DNA of 64,000 bases from NCBI RefSeq assembly GCF_017813365.1, contig NZ_JAGIZA010000003.1, forward strand, positions 410,710 to 474,709. The letters run 5' to 3'. The position numbers and the translations under genes are program-made. This document shows positions 7,483-15,614 of this stretch, in pieces. Each line of letters opens with the position of its first letter. The first letter of the stretch is position 1. The notes below the pieces were generated by a model. The model was not told the DNA's origin, ran no database searches, and saw only the letters and a program-made list of their open reading frames with translations. Origin of the DNA: Roseomonas indoligenes. Its GTDB lineage: Bacteria > Pseudomonadota > Alphaproteobacteria > Acetobacterales > Acetobacteraceae.

Positions 7483-9366
7483 TCACGCCACGCGGCGTGA
7501 GGGTGCCAGGCTCCGTCCGGTGACCCAGGCGAGCGTCATGGCCGCGAGGGCCATGGCCAGCCGCACCGGGTCGGGGAAAACGGGGACGAAGGCCGCCACG
7601 AGGCCGGCGGTTCCGAGGATGACGCGCGGCACCGGCCCGATGGACGAGACGAAGTAGCCCGCATAGGCGGCGGTGATCGCGACGAGGGCCGCGACCTGGA
7701 TCGCTGTGGCGAGGAGGATCTCGTAGAGCCCGCCGCGCATCATGATTCCGGGGTCGTAGATGAAGGCGAAGCCCACGGTGAAGCCGGCGATGCCCAGCCG
7801 CGTGCCGTGCAGGGCGGTGATGGTCGGTCCTGACTTGGCGATGGAGGCGGCGGCGAAGGCGGCTGCCGCGACGGGCGGGGAAACATCCGCCAGCACGGCG
7901 AAGTAGAACAGGAAAAGGTGCGCGGGCAGCACGTCCACGCCCATGGCGATGAGTTGCGGCACGCCGATGGCGGCGGCGATGATGTAGCTCGGGGTGGTGG
8001 GCAGGCCCATGCCGAGCACCAGCACGGTGAGCGCGAGCAGGACCAGCAGGATTGGCAGGGAGCTGCCCGCGAGATCCTTGATGATGCCGCCGAAGGCAAC
8101 GACCATGCCGGTGGCGGTGAGGGCGGAGACGACGATGCCGGCGCCGGCGATCGCGACGGCGAGCGGCGCCATGGTGAGGCCGGCATTCACCAGGCTGTCG
8201 AAGATCGTGCGCGGCGTCATCCGCGTGCGGCCGCGCAGCATGGAGACGGCGACCATGGCGACGGTGGCGCAGAAGGCCGCGAAGTTGCCGGACCAGCGCT
8301 CCATCATCAGGTAGACGAGCAGCGCCATGGGGAGGACGAGGTGGGTGTCCGCCAGAACCTCGCGCCAGGGCGGGATCTCCGCCTTCGCCATCGGGGCCAT
8401 ACCCGCCCGCTTCGCCTCGAAATGCACGGCGCAGAGGATGGCGAAGTAGTAGAGGACGGCGCCGAGCGTGGCGGCGACGACGATCTCGCCGTAGGGGATG
8501 TTCGTGATCTCGGCCATGACGAAGGCGGCGGCGCCCATGACGGGCGGCATGATGGCGCCGCCGACGGAGGCCGCGCTCTCGATCCCACCGGCGACGGCGG
8601 GCCTGTAGCCGATCTTCTTCATCAGCGGGATCGTCATCGCGCCTGTCGTGATGACGTTGGAGACGGAGGAGCCGCTCATCGTGCCGAAGAGGCCGGAGGT
8701 GATGACGGCGACCTTCGCCGGGCCGCCGGTGAAGCGGCCGGCGGCGGCGGCGCCGAGATTGCTGAAGAGCCGCCCCGTGCCGCTGCCGCCCATGAAGGAG
8801 CCGAAGATGATGAAGACGGCGATGGTGGTGGCGACGATGCCGGTAAGCGGACCGTAGACGCCGCCGGCAGTGGGAACGAGCCAGGAGGCTTCGAGGATTT
8901 CCTCCACCGAGAAGGGGCGCGTGTTCAGCACGCCCGGGAGGAGGTGGCCGAAGGCCATGTAGGCGAGGCTGATGATCACCATCCAGGCGAGGCCCGGCTC
9001 CACCGCACGCCGCGTCGCTTCCAGCAGCGTGACGATGCAGAGGATGGCCATGCCGGACATGACCGGCGTCCACTCGTCCACGTACTCCATGCGGTCGGAG
9101 ACGGCGCCGGCGTTGATCCAGACCCAGACATGGGGCGCGGCGGCGGCGGCGAACCAGAGCCAGTCCGCGAGGGTGGGCTTGTCCGCCGGGGCCTTCTTCC
9201 CGGCGGGCCAGAGGAGGAAGATCGGCGGGACGAAGGCGAGCAGGTGGAAGGCCCGCATGGCGATCGGCTCGGGGAAGCCGACGCCACCGAAGTAGAGATG
9301 AACCGCCGCCGCGAGGGCGAGCCAGGCCGATAGGATCGGGCCCAGCGGCCCCTTCAGCGTGCGCAA
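7483..9366 (-). CDS. TRAP transporter fused permease (4TM-12TM), TAXI type
   Basis: The inner-membrane permease of a sodium- or proton-driven TRAP transporter, with the small DctQ-like and large DctM-like subunits fused in one chain of 627 residues. About 16 or more hydrophobic segments are visible. The conserved GTMSGSSVSNVITTGAMTIP motif and the GGAIMPPVMGAAAFVMAE motif identify the DctM core. The gene lies 10 bp downstream of a TAXI-family binding protein on the same strand, the normal pairing for fused permeases. The substrate cannot be read from sequence; TAXI systems often carry organic acids or amino acids. Confidence 0.92.
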   Translation of the reverse strand: MRTLKGPLGPILSAWLALAAAVHLYFGGVGFPEPIAMRAFHLLAFVPPIFLLWPAGKKAPADKPTLADWLWFAAAAAPHVWVWINAGAVSDRMEYVDEWTPVMSGMAILCIVTLLEATRRAVEPGLAWMVIISLAYMAFGHLLPGVLNTRPFSVEEILEASWLVPTAGGVYGPLTGIVATTIAVFIIFGSFMGGSGTGRLFSNLGAAAAGRFTGGPAKVAVITSGLFGTMSGSSVSNVITTGAMTIPLMKKIGYRPAVAGGIESAASVGGAIMPPVMGAAAFVMAEITNIPYGEIVVAATLGAVLYYFAILCAVHFEAKRAGMAPMAKAEIPPWREVLADTHLVLPMALLVYLMMERWSGNFAAFCATVAMVAVSMLRGRTRMTPRTIFDSLVNAGLTMAPLAVAIAGAGIVVSALTATGMVVAFGGIIKDLAGSSLPILLVLLALTVLVLGMGLPTTPSYIIAAAIGVPQLIAMGVDVLPAHLFLFYFAVLADVSPPVAAAAFAAASIAKSGPTITALHGTRLGIAGFTVGFAFIYDPGIMMRGGLYEILLATAIQVAALVAITAAYAGYFVSSIGPVPRVILGTAGLVAAFVPVFPDPVRLAMALAAMTLAWVTGRSLAPSRRVA

Positions 9367-9376
9367 GTCGGTGTCC

Positions 9377-10375
9377 TCAGGCCGGCGGCATCACGCCGGC
9401 CTCGCGGTAGGCGCGGGCGGCACCGGGGTGCAGCGGCGCGCCGGCATACTTCCAGGCCACCTTCGGGTCGTAGGCGGCCATGGAGGCGTGGATCTGCGTC
9501 ATCCGCGCGCCGGTCGCGCCGATGAGCACCTTGGTGAGCTTGTAGGCGACCTCGTCCGGCACCGTCTCATGCACCACGATCACGCTGTCCATCGTCGTCA
9601 CCGGCACGTCGGCGGATTGCAGCGTGGGGTAGGCAGCGGCGGGGATGATACCCTGGTTGTAGGCGTAGGTGTCGATCAGGTGCTTCCGCACGTCCTCGGG
9701 GAAGGCCACCAGCTTCGCGGTGCGGCGGCCCTGGCCGAGTTCGGTGAGAATGGCCGCGGGCTTGGCGAGGGCGAAGTAGACGCAGTCCACCTGCCCGTCG
9801 CCGAAGGCGGCCGCGACGTCGTTGTAGGAACCGTTGAGGTAGGTGCCGCCATTCGCGCGAATCTGCTCCGGCGAGGTGCCGTAGAACTTCAGGATGCGCT
9901 GCAGAGTCATCTCGTCGGTGGAGGAGCGCTGGGGGCAGCCGATGCGGAGGCCGCGCTGCGTCAGCAGGGCGCGCATGTCGTCGCTGCCCTTGTCCGTCGC
10001 GCGGACGAGGTTGTGCTCGGTCGGGGAGTAGCCGGTGCCGAGGGTGCGGATCTTGTCGTGCTTGGCGCGGTAGGGTTCTTCCCCGCGCACCGCGGCGGCG
10101 GTGAAGGCATCGATGCCCCAGCCCATCTGGGACTGGCCGTTGTTGATGCGGGTGGGATTGGCGAGGCCGCCGCCGGGGACGACGCGGATCTGCAGGTCGG
10201 CCTCGTCCTTCGCCAGGGCCGCGATGCCGGCGCCCATGGTGTACCAGCCTCCGCCGAGGGAGCCCGCCACGAACTCGAAGGTCTGCTGGGCGGAGGCGGT
10301 GCGGATGAAGGGCATCGCCAAGGCGCTGCCGAGCAGGAGGCGCCGGTTCACGACGGGACGAAGGATCGGGAGCAT
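9377..10375 (-). CDS. TAXI-family TRAP transporter solute-binding protein
   Basis: The periplasmic receptor for the adjacent fused permease. Residues 1-29 form an export signal ending SAQ. The mature part opens FEFVAGSLGGGWYTMGAGIA, the characteristic TAXI ligand-pocket motif, and continues with VPGGGLANPTRI and GIPAAAYP-type segments. It has 332 residues. The start is placed at the ATG giving MLPILRPVVNRR, preceded by GGAGG. It is first in the two-gene transport unit. The nearby pyridoxal kinase may be unrelated to transport. Confidence 0.92.
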   Translation of the reverse strand: MLPILRPVVNRRLLLGSALAMPFIRTASAQQTFEFVAGSLGGGWYTMGAGIAALAKDEADLQIRVVPGGGLANPTRINNGQSQMGWGIDAFTAAAVRGEEPYRAKHDKIRTLGTGYSPTEHNLVRATDKGSDDMRALLTQRGLRIGCPQRSSTDEMTLQRILKFYGTSPEQIRANGGTYLNGSYNDVAAAFGDGQVDCVYFALAKPAAILTELGQGRRTAKLVAFPEDVRKHLIDTYAYNQGIIPAAAYPTLQSADVPVTTMDSVIVVHETVPDEVAYKLTKVLIGATGARMTQIHASMAAYDPKVAWKYAGAPLHPGAARAYREAGVMPPA

Positions 10376-10476
10376 CGGGGCCTCCAGGGGGCGGGTCTGT
10401 GTCGGGCGATGTTGGGGCCGACGGCGCTTCAGCCGCAATGGGCCTGCAATGGGCGTGCCGCTCCCGGAGGGGTTCG

Positions 10477-11325
10477 TCAGCAGGGCTGGGCGAGGAAGAC
10501 GCGGGAGGGGGTGACGAACTCCTCCTGCGCCTCGACCGTCAGGATCTCCCGCGCGCCGGCTTCCGAGGTGCGGCGGAGCAGGCCGTAGATCGAGGAGGAG
10601 GCGGCGGAGAGGGCAAGGCGCGGGTCGCCCCAGCGCAGGCGGTGGAAAAGGAATAGGGCGGCCATGGCGTCGCCGGCGCCGTTGATGGAGATGGGCAGGC
10701 GCGGCGTGCGGAGACGCCAGAAGGAGCCGCCCTCGGCGACGAGGAGGTCCACGGAATCCTCCGGGGTGTCCTCCACCTGGAGGCTGGTGACGAGGACGGT
10801 GGTGGGGCCTTTCGCCTGGAGAGCGGCGGCGGCGGTCTTGGCGTCGCCGAGCGAGGAGACCTGCCGGCCGGTGAGCCATTCCAGTTCGAACTGGTTCGGC
10901 GTGACGATCGTGGACTGGGGGACGGCGCGGTCCCGCATGAATTCGGGGATGCCCGGGCGGACGAAGATGCCGCGCCCGACATCGCCGATCACCGGGTCGC
11001 AGCACCAGATGGCGGCGGGGTTCACGGCGCGGACGCGGGCGGCGGCACCGAGGATGGCCTCCCCGATCGCGGCATCGCCCATATAGCCGGAGAGGACGGC
11101 ATCGCAGCGGGCGAGCACGCCGCGCTCCTCGATTCCCTGCACCAGGTCGTTGATGAGGTCGGCACCGAAGACCTGACCGCGCCAGGCGCCATAGCCCGTG
11201 TGGTTGGAGAACTGGACGGTGTTCAGCGCCCAGACCTCGGCGCCGAGGCGCTGGAGCGGGAAGACGGCGCTGGCGTTGCCGACATGGCCGTAGGCGACCC
11301 AGGACTGGATGGAGAGGATGTTCAT
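10477..11325 (-). CDS. pdxY: Pyridoxal kinase
   Basis: Phosphorylates pyridoxal with ATP to give pyridoxal 5'-phosphate in the B6 salvage pathway. It is a ribokinase-fold protein of 282 residues with an N-terminal SIQSWVAYGHVGNASA substrate segment, the TPNQFELEWLTG motif, and the GAGDAMAALF motif that carries the catalytic Asp and anion hole. Length and motifs match PdxY. It reads towards the TRAP genes with a 101-bp gap, so it may or may not share their transcript. Confidence 0.93.
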   Translation of the reverse strand: MNILSIQSWVAYGHVGNASAVFPLQRLGAEVWALNTVQFSNHTGYGAWRGQVFGADLINDLVQGIEERGVLARCDAVLSGYMGDAAIGEAILGAAARVRAVNPAAIWCCDPVIGDVGRGIFVRPGIPEFMRDRAVPQSTIVTPNQFELEWLTGRQVSSLGDAKTAAAALQAKGPTTVLVTSLQVEDTPEDSVDLLVAEGGSFWRLRTPRLPISINGAGDAMAALFLFHRLRWGDPRLALSAASSSIYGLLRRTSEAGAREILTVEAQEEFVTPSRVFLAQPC

Positions 11326-11443
11326 CGCGGCATCCGCCCCGCCGGAGGCCCGGAAGAAGCCGCCCGGGCGGGGAACGGGGACGGCCGATCCGTCCTAGAG
11401 CAGATCGCGCCGCGCCGGAATCGCCGGCGCGGCGTATTTCTGA

Positions 11444-12199
11444 TCAGGCGGTGCGCCCGCCATCGACCGGCAGCAGGACGCCGGTGATGAAGGAGGAGGA
11501 GTCCTCGGCGAGCCAGACGCAGGCATTGGCGATGTCGGCGGGGGTGGAGAGGCGGCCGATGGGGATGGTGGCGAGGAAGCGGCCGCGGTTCTCCGGCGTG
11601 TCCTCCACCCCCATGAAGGCGGAGGTGAGGCCGGTGACGCCCATGACCGGGCAGACGGCGTTCACCCGCACGTTGTCCTTCGCCCATTCCTGGGCGAGGG
11701 ATTGGGTGAAGACGTTCACCGCGCCCTTGGTGCCGTTGTACCAGGTGAGGCCGGGGCGCGGGCGGAGGCCGGCGGTGGAGGAGACGGTGATGAAGCTGCC
11801 GCCGCCCCGGGCTTTCAGGGCGGGGTAGGCCGATTTCGCCATCAGGAAGACGGACTTCACGTTGATGGCGAAGACCCGGTCGAACTCCTCCTCCTCGACG
11901 TCGAGTGAGGGCTGGTTGCGGTAGGTCCAGCCGGCGTTGTTCACGACAATGTCGAGGCCGCCGAGGGCGGAGACGGTGCCTTCCACCATGGCCTGGATGT
12001 CGGCGGCGCGGGCGACGTCTCCGCCGAGCGCGATCCCGCCGATCTCATCGGCGACGCGGCGGGCGCCCTCCAGGTTCAGGTCGGCCACGGCCACCTTCGC
12101 GCCCTGGGCGGTAAATTCCCTGGCAATTCCCTCGCCGAAGCCGGAGGCGGCGCCCGTGACGAGCGCGACCTTGCCTTGCAGGCGCCCCTGCTGACCCAT
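11444..12199 (-). CDS. SDR-family NAD(P)-dependent oxidoreductase
   Basis: A classical short-chain dehydrogenase/reductase of 251 residues. Features are the TGAASGFGEG cofactor loop, NNAG, a catalytic Ser in VSSTAG, and YNGTK supplying the active-site Tyr and Lys. The acidic residue after the second strand (VADLN) suggests NAD rather than NADP. The ATG at 12199 is chosen because the family begins within 10 residues of the TGxxxGxG loop; upstream in-frame ATGs add a low-complexity Arg/Pro stretch. The substrate is unknown; FabG-like 3-ketoacyl or sugar/alcohol dehydrogenases share this pattern. Confidence 0.9.
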   Translation of the reverse strand: MGQQGRLQGKVALVTGAASGFGEGIAREFTAQGAKVAVADLNLEGARRVADEIGGIALGGDVARAADIQAMVEGTVSALGGLDIVVNNAGWTYRNQPSLDVEEEEFDRVFAINVKSVFLMAKSAYPALKARGGGSFITVSSTAGLRPRPGLTWYNGTKGAVNVFTQSLAQEWAKDNVRVNAVCPVMGVTGLTSAFMGVEDTPENRGRFLATIPIGRLSTPADIANACVWLAEDSSSFITGVLLPVDGGRTA

Positions 12200-12380
12200 G
12201 TTCCCGTTTTCCCAGCCGTTTCCGGCGGCAGTCTGGGAAGGGCGGCCTGGGGGGTCAATGCGCCGGCGGCGCGGGGTGGCCGTTCGCATTCCGGTTGCGC
12301 CGGCGGCCAGGGGCAGGTAAACGCGCGCCCTCGCGCTTCCGGTCGGCATCGGCGGCGCCACAAGCCATGGAACCCGCCCG

Positions 12381-12608
12381 ATGAAGTCCGATATCCATCC
12401 CGACTACCACGAGATCAACGTGATCATGACGGACGGGACGACCTATAAGACCCGCTCCTGCTACGGCCAGCCGGGCGACACGCTGCGCCTGGACATTGAT
12501 CCGAAGTCCCACCCGGCCTGGACCGGCGTGCAGCGCATCGTGGACACGGGCGGCCAGATCGCGAAGTTCAACAAGAAGTTCGCGGGCATCGGCGCGCGCA
12601 AGGGCTGA
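12381..12608 (+). CDS. rpmE: 50S ribosomal protein L31
   Basis: Large-subunit ribosomal protein of 75 residues, opening [20 protein letters not shown] and containing [12 protein letters not shown] and FNKKF, which match L31. It lacks the paired zinc-binding cysteines (only one Cys, near residue 27), so it is a C-minus form that should not need zinc. It stands alone, divergent from the SDR gene, with a possible promoter TTGCGC-N17-TAAACG at 12295-12323. A clear terminator follows 46 bp after the stop. Confidence 0.95.
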   Translation: MKSDIHPDYHEINVIMTDGTTYKTRSCYGQPGDTLRLDIDPKSHPAWTGVQRIVDTGGQIAKFNKKFAGIGARKG

Positions 12609-12654
12609 GCTGCTGCCGCTGCAAGGCTGGCATGCACATACTGCATACTAAGGA

Positions 12655-12690
12655 GGGCTCCGGGGCTTGAAGCTCTGGAGCCCTTTTCTC
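12655..12690 (+). terminator. Rho-independent terminator of rpmE
   Basis: A GGGCTCC/GGAGCCC outer stem (12655-12661 with 12677-12683) carries an inner GCTT/AAGC-type pairing and is followed by TTTTCTC. It should end rpmE transcription before the hsp20 gene. Confidence 0.9.
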
Positions 12691-12798
12691 ATTTATCGGC
12701 TGTCAACGGCGCCCGTACGGGGCCGGTGACGCGAGGCGAGCGGTCGCACGGCCCGATCGGGGGTGCACAAGCCGCAAGCCATTGCAAACGCAGACGAC

Positions 12799-12820
12799 AA
12801 CCTTGCTCAAGCAGGAGGTT
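12799..12820 (+). promoter_or_regulatory. ROSE-like RNA thermometer hairpin masking the hsp20 Shine-Dalgarno
   Basis: AACCU (12799-12803) pairs with AGGUU (12816-12820), U12804 bulges, and GCU (12805-12807) faces AGG (12813-12815) across a five-base loop, with G12805 opposite G12815. This reproduces the ROSE signature, UUGCU placed against the AGGAGG ribosome-binding site with a bulged U and a G-G pair, 4 bp before the GTG start. ROSE elements melt on heating to release translation of small heat-shock genes. The fold was drawn by hand. Confidence 0.75.
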
Positions 12821-12824
12821 TTTC

Positions 12825-13319
12825 GTGAACGCTCTCGACTTCTCTCCCCTTTTCCGTACCGCCATCGGCTTCGACCGTCTGGCCCGTCTTGCGGACACCG
12901 CCCGCGCGGCCGCCGAGGCGCCTTCCTATCCCCCGTACAACATCGAGCGCACGGCGGATGACAGCTACGTCCTGACCATGGCCGTGGCGGGCTTCTCGCA
13001 GTCCGACATCGAGATCACCGCGCAGGACAACGTCCTTCTCGTCTCCGGCAAGGCGCCGCAGGCGAATGACGAGGGCCGCTACCTGCACCGCGGGATCGCC
13101 GGCCGCGCCTTCGAGCGGCGCTTCGTCCTCGCCGACCACATCCGGGTCGAGGGTGCGTCGCTGGAGAACGGGCTGCTGCACGTCTCCCTGCGCCGCGAGG
13201 TGCCGGAGCAGCTGAAGCCGCGCCGCATCGAGATCTCCCAGGGCGCCCCGCAGCGCCCGGCGATCGAGGGCCGCGTGGAGGCCGCGAACACCCAGGAGGG
13301 TTCGGCCCAGGCGGCCTGA
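12825..13319 (+). CDS. Hsp20/IbpA-type small heat-shock protein
   Basis: An ATP-independent holdase chaperone that binds unfolding proteins under heat stress. It has 164 residues: a short N-terminal arm (MNALDFSPLFRTAIGFDRL), an alpha-crystallin domain at about residues 30-130 (YNIERTADDSYVLTMAVAGF, GRYLHRGIAGRAFERRFVLADHI, LENGLLHVSLRREVPE) and a C-terminal tail. The GTG at 12825 is chosen over the in-frame codon at 12726 because AGGAGG lies 6 bp before it and MNALDFSPLFR is the family's usual start. The ribosome-binding site sits in a ROSE-like hairpin. Confidence 0.94.
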   Translation: MNALDFSPLFRTAIGFDRLARLADTARAAAEAPSYPPYNIERTADDSYVLTMAVAGFSQSDIEITAQDNVLLVSGKAPQANDEGRYLHRGIAGRAFERRFVLADHIRVEGASLENGLLHVSLRREVPEQLKPRRIEISQGAPQRPAIEGRVEAANTQEGSAQAA

Positions 13320-13404
13320 GGGCTTCGGCCCGATCGCCTCGGTCTCTACCCTTCGCCGGGATGAGTGAGTGGGGGGGCCGGCGGAGCGATCCGCCGGCCC
13401 TTCC

Positions 13405-13599
13405 CTATTCCGGCTTGCGGAAGAAGGCGTCGGCCGCCGAGCGCTGGGCCGCCCGCGCGGCGATGGCCGCCTCGGCCCTGGCGATCTCGGCCCGCAGTGC
13501 CGCGACATAGCCTCGGAGCGTCTCCTCGGACCAGCTGGCCAGGGCGGCGGGGGTGAAGCCCCCTGTGGCCGGGCTGCGTCTTTCCTCGTCTTCGAACAT
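13405..13599 (-). CDS. DUF1192 family small protein
   Basis: A 64-residue protein matching the alphaproteobacterial DUF1192 family in its acidic N-terminus (MFEDEERR), the SWSEETLRGYVAALRAEIARAEAAI coiled-coil-like helix split by short breaks, and the terminal SAADAFFRKPE. The function is unknown. AAGGAGG lies 4 bp before the ATG, giving a firm start. It is divergent from trcR, a neighbourhood shared in related genomes. The minus-strand reading frame continues upstream, but only this start has a ribosome-binding site. Confidence 0.85.
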   Translation of the reverse strand: MFEDEERRSPATGGFTPAALASWSEETLRGYVAALRAEIARAEAAIAARAAQRSAADAFFRKPE

Positions 13600-13617
13600 C
13601 TGACCTCCTTCGGGGCT

Positions 13618-13646
13618 TTGACCGCCCCCTCCCCCCTCTCTATATC
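13618..13646 (+). promoter_or_regulatory. Consensus-like promoter of trcR
   Basis: TTGACC at 13618-13623, a 17-bp spacer and TATATC at 13641-13646 match the alphaproteobacterial housekeeping consensus closely. It would give a leader of about 65 nt before the trcR ATG. Confidence 0.72.
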
Positions 13647-13717
13647 CCGACCCAACAGCCCAAGGGGGCCCCCGGCTCCCGCCGACCAGCCCCACGGGGC
13701 CGCGCGAGGTTCCCAAT

Positions 13718-14272
13718 ATGCCTACCCCCCTCATGCCGAAGGCCACCGCCGTGTGGCTGATCGACAAGACCTCCCTCACCTTCGACCAGGTGGCCGATTT
13801 CGTGGGGATGCACCCGCTGGAGGTTCAGGCCATCGCCGACGGCGAGGTGGCGCAGGGCATCGTCGGCTACGATCCCGTCGCCAATTCGCAGCTGACGCGG
13901 GAGGAGATCATCCGCTGCGAGGCCGATCCGAAGGCCCGGTTGAAGATGATGGAGAGCGCTCTTCCCCAGCCGAAGATGCGGGGCAAGGGGGCCAAGTACA
14001 CCCCCGTGGCGAAGCGCAACGACCGGCCGGACGGGATCGCCTGGCTGCTGCGGAACTACCCGCAGCTGACGGACGCGCAGGTGGCGAAGCTCCTCGGCAC
14101 CACGAAGGAGACGATTGCCAAGGTGCGGGACCGCAGCCACTGGAATGCCGCGAACATCAAGCCGCGCGATCCGGTGATCCTCGGGCTTTGCAGCCAGTCC
14201 GACCTGAACGCGTTGATCGTCTCCATCGGGGCGGAGCCGGCGCCGACGGCGGTCGAGGACGACGCGGCTTGA
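13718..14272 (+). CDS. trcR: Cell-cycle transcriptional regulator TrcR family (DUF1013)
   Basis: A 184-residue DUF1013 protein confined mainly to Alphaproteobacteria; the family is annotated as TrcR, a cell-cycle transcription regulator. Two helix-turn-helix-like segments are visible: SLTFDQVADFVGMHPLEVQAI near residue 20 and LTDAQVAKLLGTTKETIAKV near residue 118. The central KMRGKGAKYTPVAKRNDRPDGIAWLL block and the WNAANIKPRDPV segment are strongly conserved in the family. It stands alone, with a consensus-like promoter upstream. The regulatory targets cannot be inferred here. Confidence 0.88.
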   Translation: MPTPLMPKATAVWLIDKTSLTFDQVADFVGMHPLEVQAIADGEVAQGIVGYDPVANSQLTREEIIRCEADPKARLKMMESALPQPKMRGKGAKYTPVAKRNDRPDGIAWLLRNYPQLTDAQVAKLLGTTKETIAKVRDRSHWNAANIKPRDPVILGLCSQSDLNALIVSIGAEPAPTAVEDDAA

Positions 14273-14440
14273 GCCCCTTCCCTTCGGGGGGCTGAATTTT
14301 CTGGGTGAGTGTGTCGGGGAGGGCAAGGGGGACCCTTTCTCCTCTCCGGCCATGTCGCCCGCTGATTTTTGTTATGGTTCGTCCCGGCCCGCTTCGGCTG
14401 GGTTGAACGGCCGATGCCCGCTCGCGGGACCGGACAGCAA

Positions 14441-14472
14441 AAGGGCGGGTCCCCTCCTGGGAACCCGCCCTT
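14441..14472 (-). terminator. Terminator hairpin of the minus-strand DUF465 gene
   Basis: A perfect 10-bp stem (AAGGGCGGGT with ACCCGCCCTT) encloses 12 bases. Read on the minus strand it ends in TTTTG, and it lies 35 bp after the stop of the 14507-14689 gene. The plus-strand side has only a weak T tract. The rest of the 234-bp gap after trcR shows nothing recognisable. Confidence 0.7.
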
Positions 14473-14506
14473 CGTCGTCAGCTGGGACCTGGTCGGCCCC
14501 GGGAGA

Positions 14507-14689
14507 TTACTGAGGTCGGCGGCGCTGTGCCTCGAACCGCTCCATCTCCTCCTTGAGTCGTAGCTTTTCCCGCTTCAGGCGCGCCAGTTCCAGGTTATCC
14601 GGAAGGGGCCGGGCGTCCTCCTCAAGGATGCGCGTATCGATCGCGGCGTGACGGTCCTTGAGCGACTGCAGCCGGTGCGGGTTCAGCAT
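14507..14689 (-). CDS. YdcH/DUF465 family small coiled-coil protein
   Basis: A 60-residue helical, highly charged protein of the YdcH/DUF465 family. It has the family pattern of a short basic start (LNPHRLQSLKDRH), then LDTRIxEE-like and ELARLKREKLRLKEEMERF segments forming a coiled-coil hairpin. The function is not established. A second member lies 224 bp away in the opposite orientation, so the pair may share a divergent promoter region. Confidence 0.85.
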   Translation of the reverse strand: MLNPHRLQSLKDRHAAIDTRILEEDARPLPDNLELARLKREKLRLKEEMERFEAQRRRPQ

Positions 14690-14913
14690 GCGCTTGAGCC
14701 TCCTGCTAGTTCGTCCGGAAGATGCGGCCCCTGGGTGACTCCTGTCGGCGCCCGTCCCCAGGGCCTTGCGCGGCGTCTGTCACCGCCGCGCCCAACATGA
14801 TATGGCAATCGCGAGCCCGGGCGCGACAACTCTCACGCCCTTATCAACTCTCAACCCGCCCGTTCGCCGCCTACCGCGGGACGCAACGGGCCGCCCGATC
14901 CATCCGGGGGACC

Positions 14914-15114
14914 ATGCTCGCCGAACGTGACAGCCTCCTGCGTCGCCTACACGAGATGCGGAGCGAGCACCGCGACCTGGACACGGTGATCGCCCGTCTC
15001 GAGGACAGCCACCACGACCAGCTGCAGCTGCAGCGGCTCAAGAAGCGCAAGCTGAAGCTGAAGGACGAGATCTCCTCGCTGGAGAGCCGCCTCGTGCCGG
15101 ATATCATCGCGTGA
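14914..15114 (+). CDS. YdcH/DUF465 family small coiled-coil protein, second copy
   Basis: A 66-residue DUF465 protein with [22 protein letters not shown] and a [22 protein letters not shown] coiled-coil tail. Its stop overlaps the purE GTG start (GTGA), so it is translationally coupled to purine synthesis genes. The start is the ATG at 14914; an in-frame upstream extension is Arg/Pro-rich and unlike the family. It shares the LKxKKxKLKxEI core with its divergent neighbour, suggesting an old local duplication. Confidence 0.85.
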   Translation: MLAERDSLLRRLHEMRSEHRDLDTVIARLEDSHHDQLQLQRLKKRKLKLKDEISSLESRLVPDIIA

Positions 15115-15614
15115 GCGGGGCCGCGCTGCGCGCCCTGCCGCCCGTGGTCGGCATCATCATGGGCTCCCGGTCCGACTGGGAGACGATGCGGCACGCCTCC
15201 GAGATGCTGGAGGGTCTGGACGTGCCCCATGAATGCCAGGTGGTCTCCGCGCACCGGACGCCGCGGCGCATGGTGGACTACGCGGAGGGCGCGGCCGGCC
15301 GCGGGCTGAAGGTGATCATCGCCGGGGCCGGCGGCGCCGCCCACCTGCCGGGGATGACGGCGAGCCTGACCACCCTCCCCGTCCTCGGCGTGCCCGTGGA
15401 GAGCCACGCGCTGAAGGGGCAGGATTCGCTTCTCTCCATCGTGCAGATGCCGGCCGGGATCCCCGTGGGGACGCTGGCCATCGGGCGAGCCGGGGCGGTG
15501 AACGCGGCGCTGCTGGCCGCTTCCATCCTTGCCCTTTCCGATCCGGCCCTGGCCGACCGGCTGGGCGCCTATCGCCGCGCGCAGACAGAGGGCGTGCCGA
15601 GGAGCCCGGCGTGA
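15111..15614 (+). CDS. purE: N5-carboxyaminoimidazole ribonucleotide mutase
   Basis: Class I PurE, converting N5-CAIR to CAIR in de novo purine synthesis. The 167-residue protein has the [13 protein letters not shown] phosphate-binding loop, the VSAHRTP motif with the catalytic His, and [13 protein letters not shown]. The GTG start overlaps the upstream DUF465 stop, and its own stop overlaps the purK GTG, so the three genes form one tightly packed operon. Confidence 0.97.
   Translation: MSGAALRALPPVVGIIMGSRSDWETMRHASEMLEGLDVPHECQVVSAHRTPRRMVDYAEGAAGRGLKVIIAGAGGAAHLPGMTASLTTLPVLGVPVESHALKGQDSLLSIVQMPAGIPVGTLAIGRAGAVNAALLAASILALSDPALADRLGAYRRAQTEGVPRSPA

Noticed and set aside
7918..9333. A 471-codon plus-strand frame opposite the TRAP permease
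   Set aside because: His/Asp/Gly-rich shadow of a membrane protein gene; motifs of the permease are intact on the other strand.
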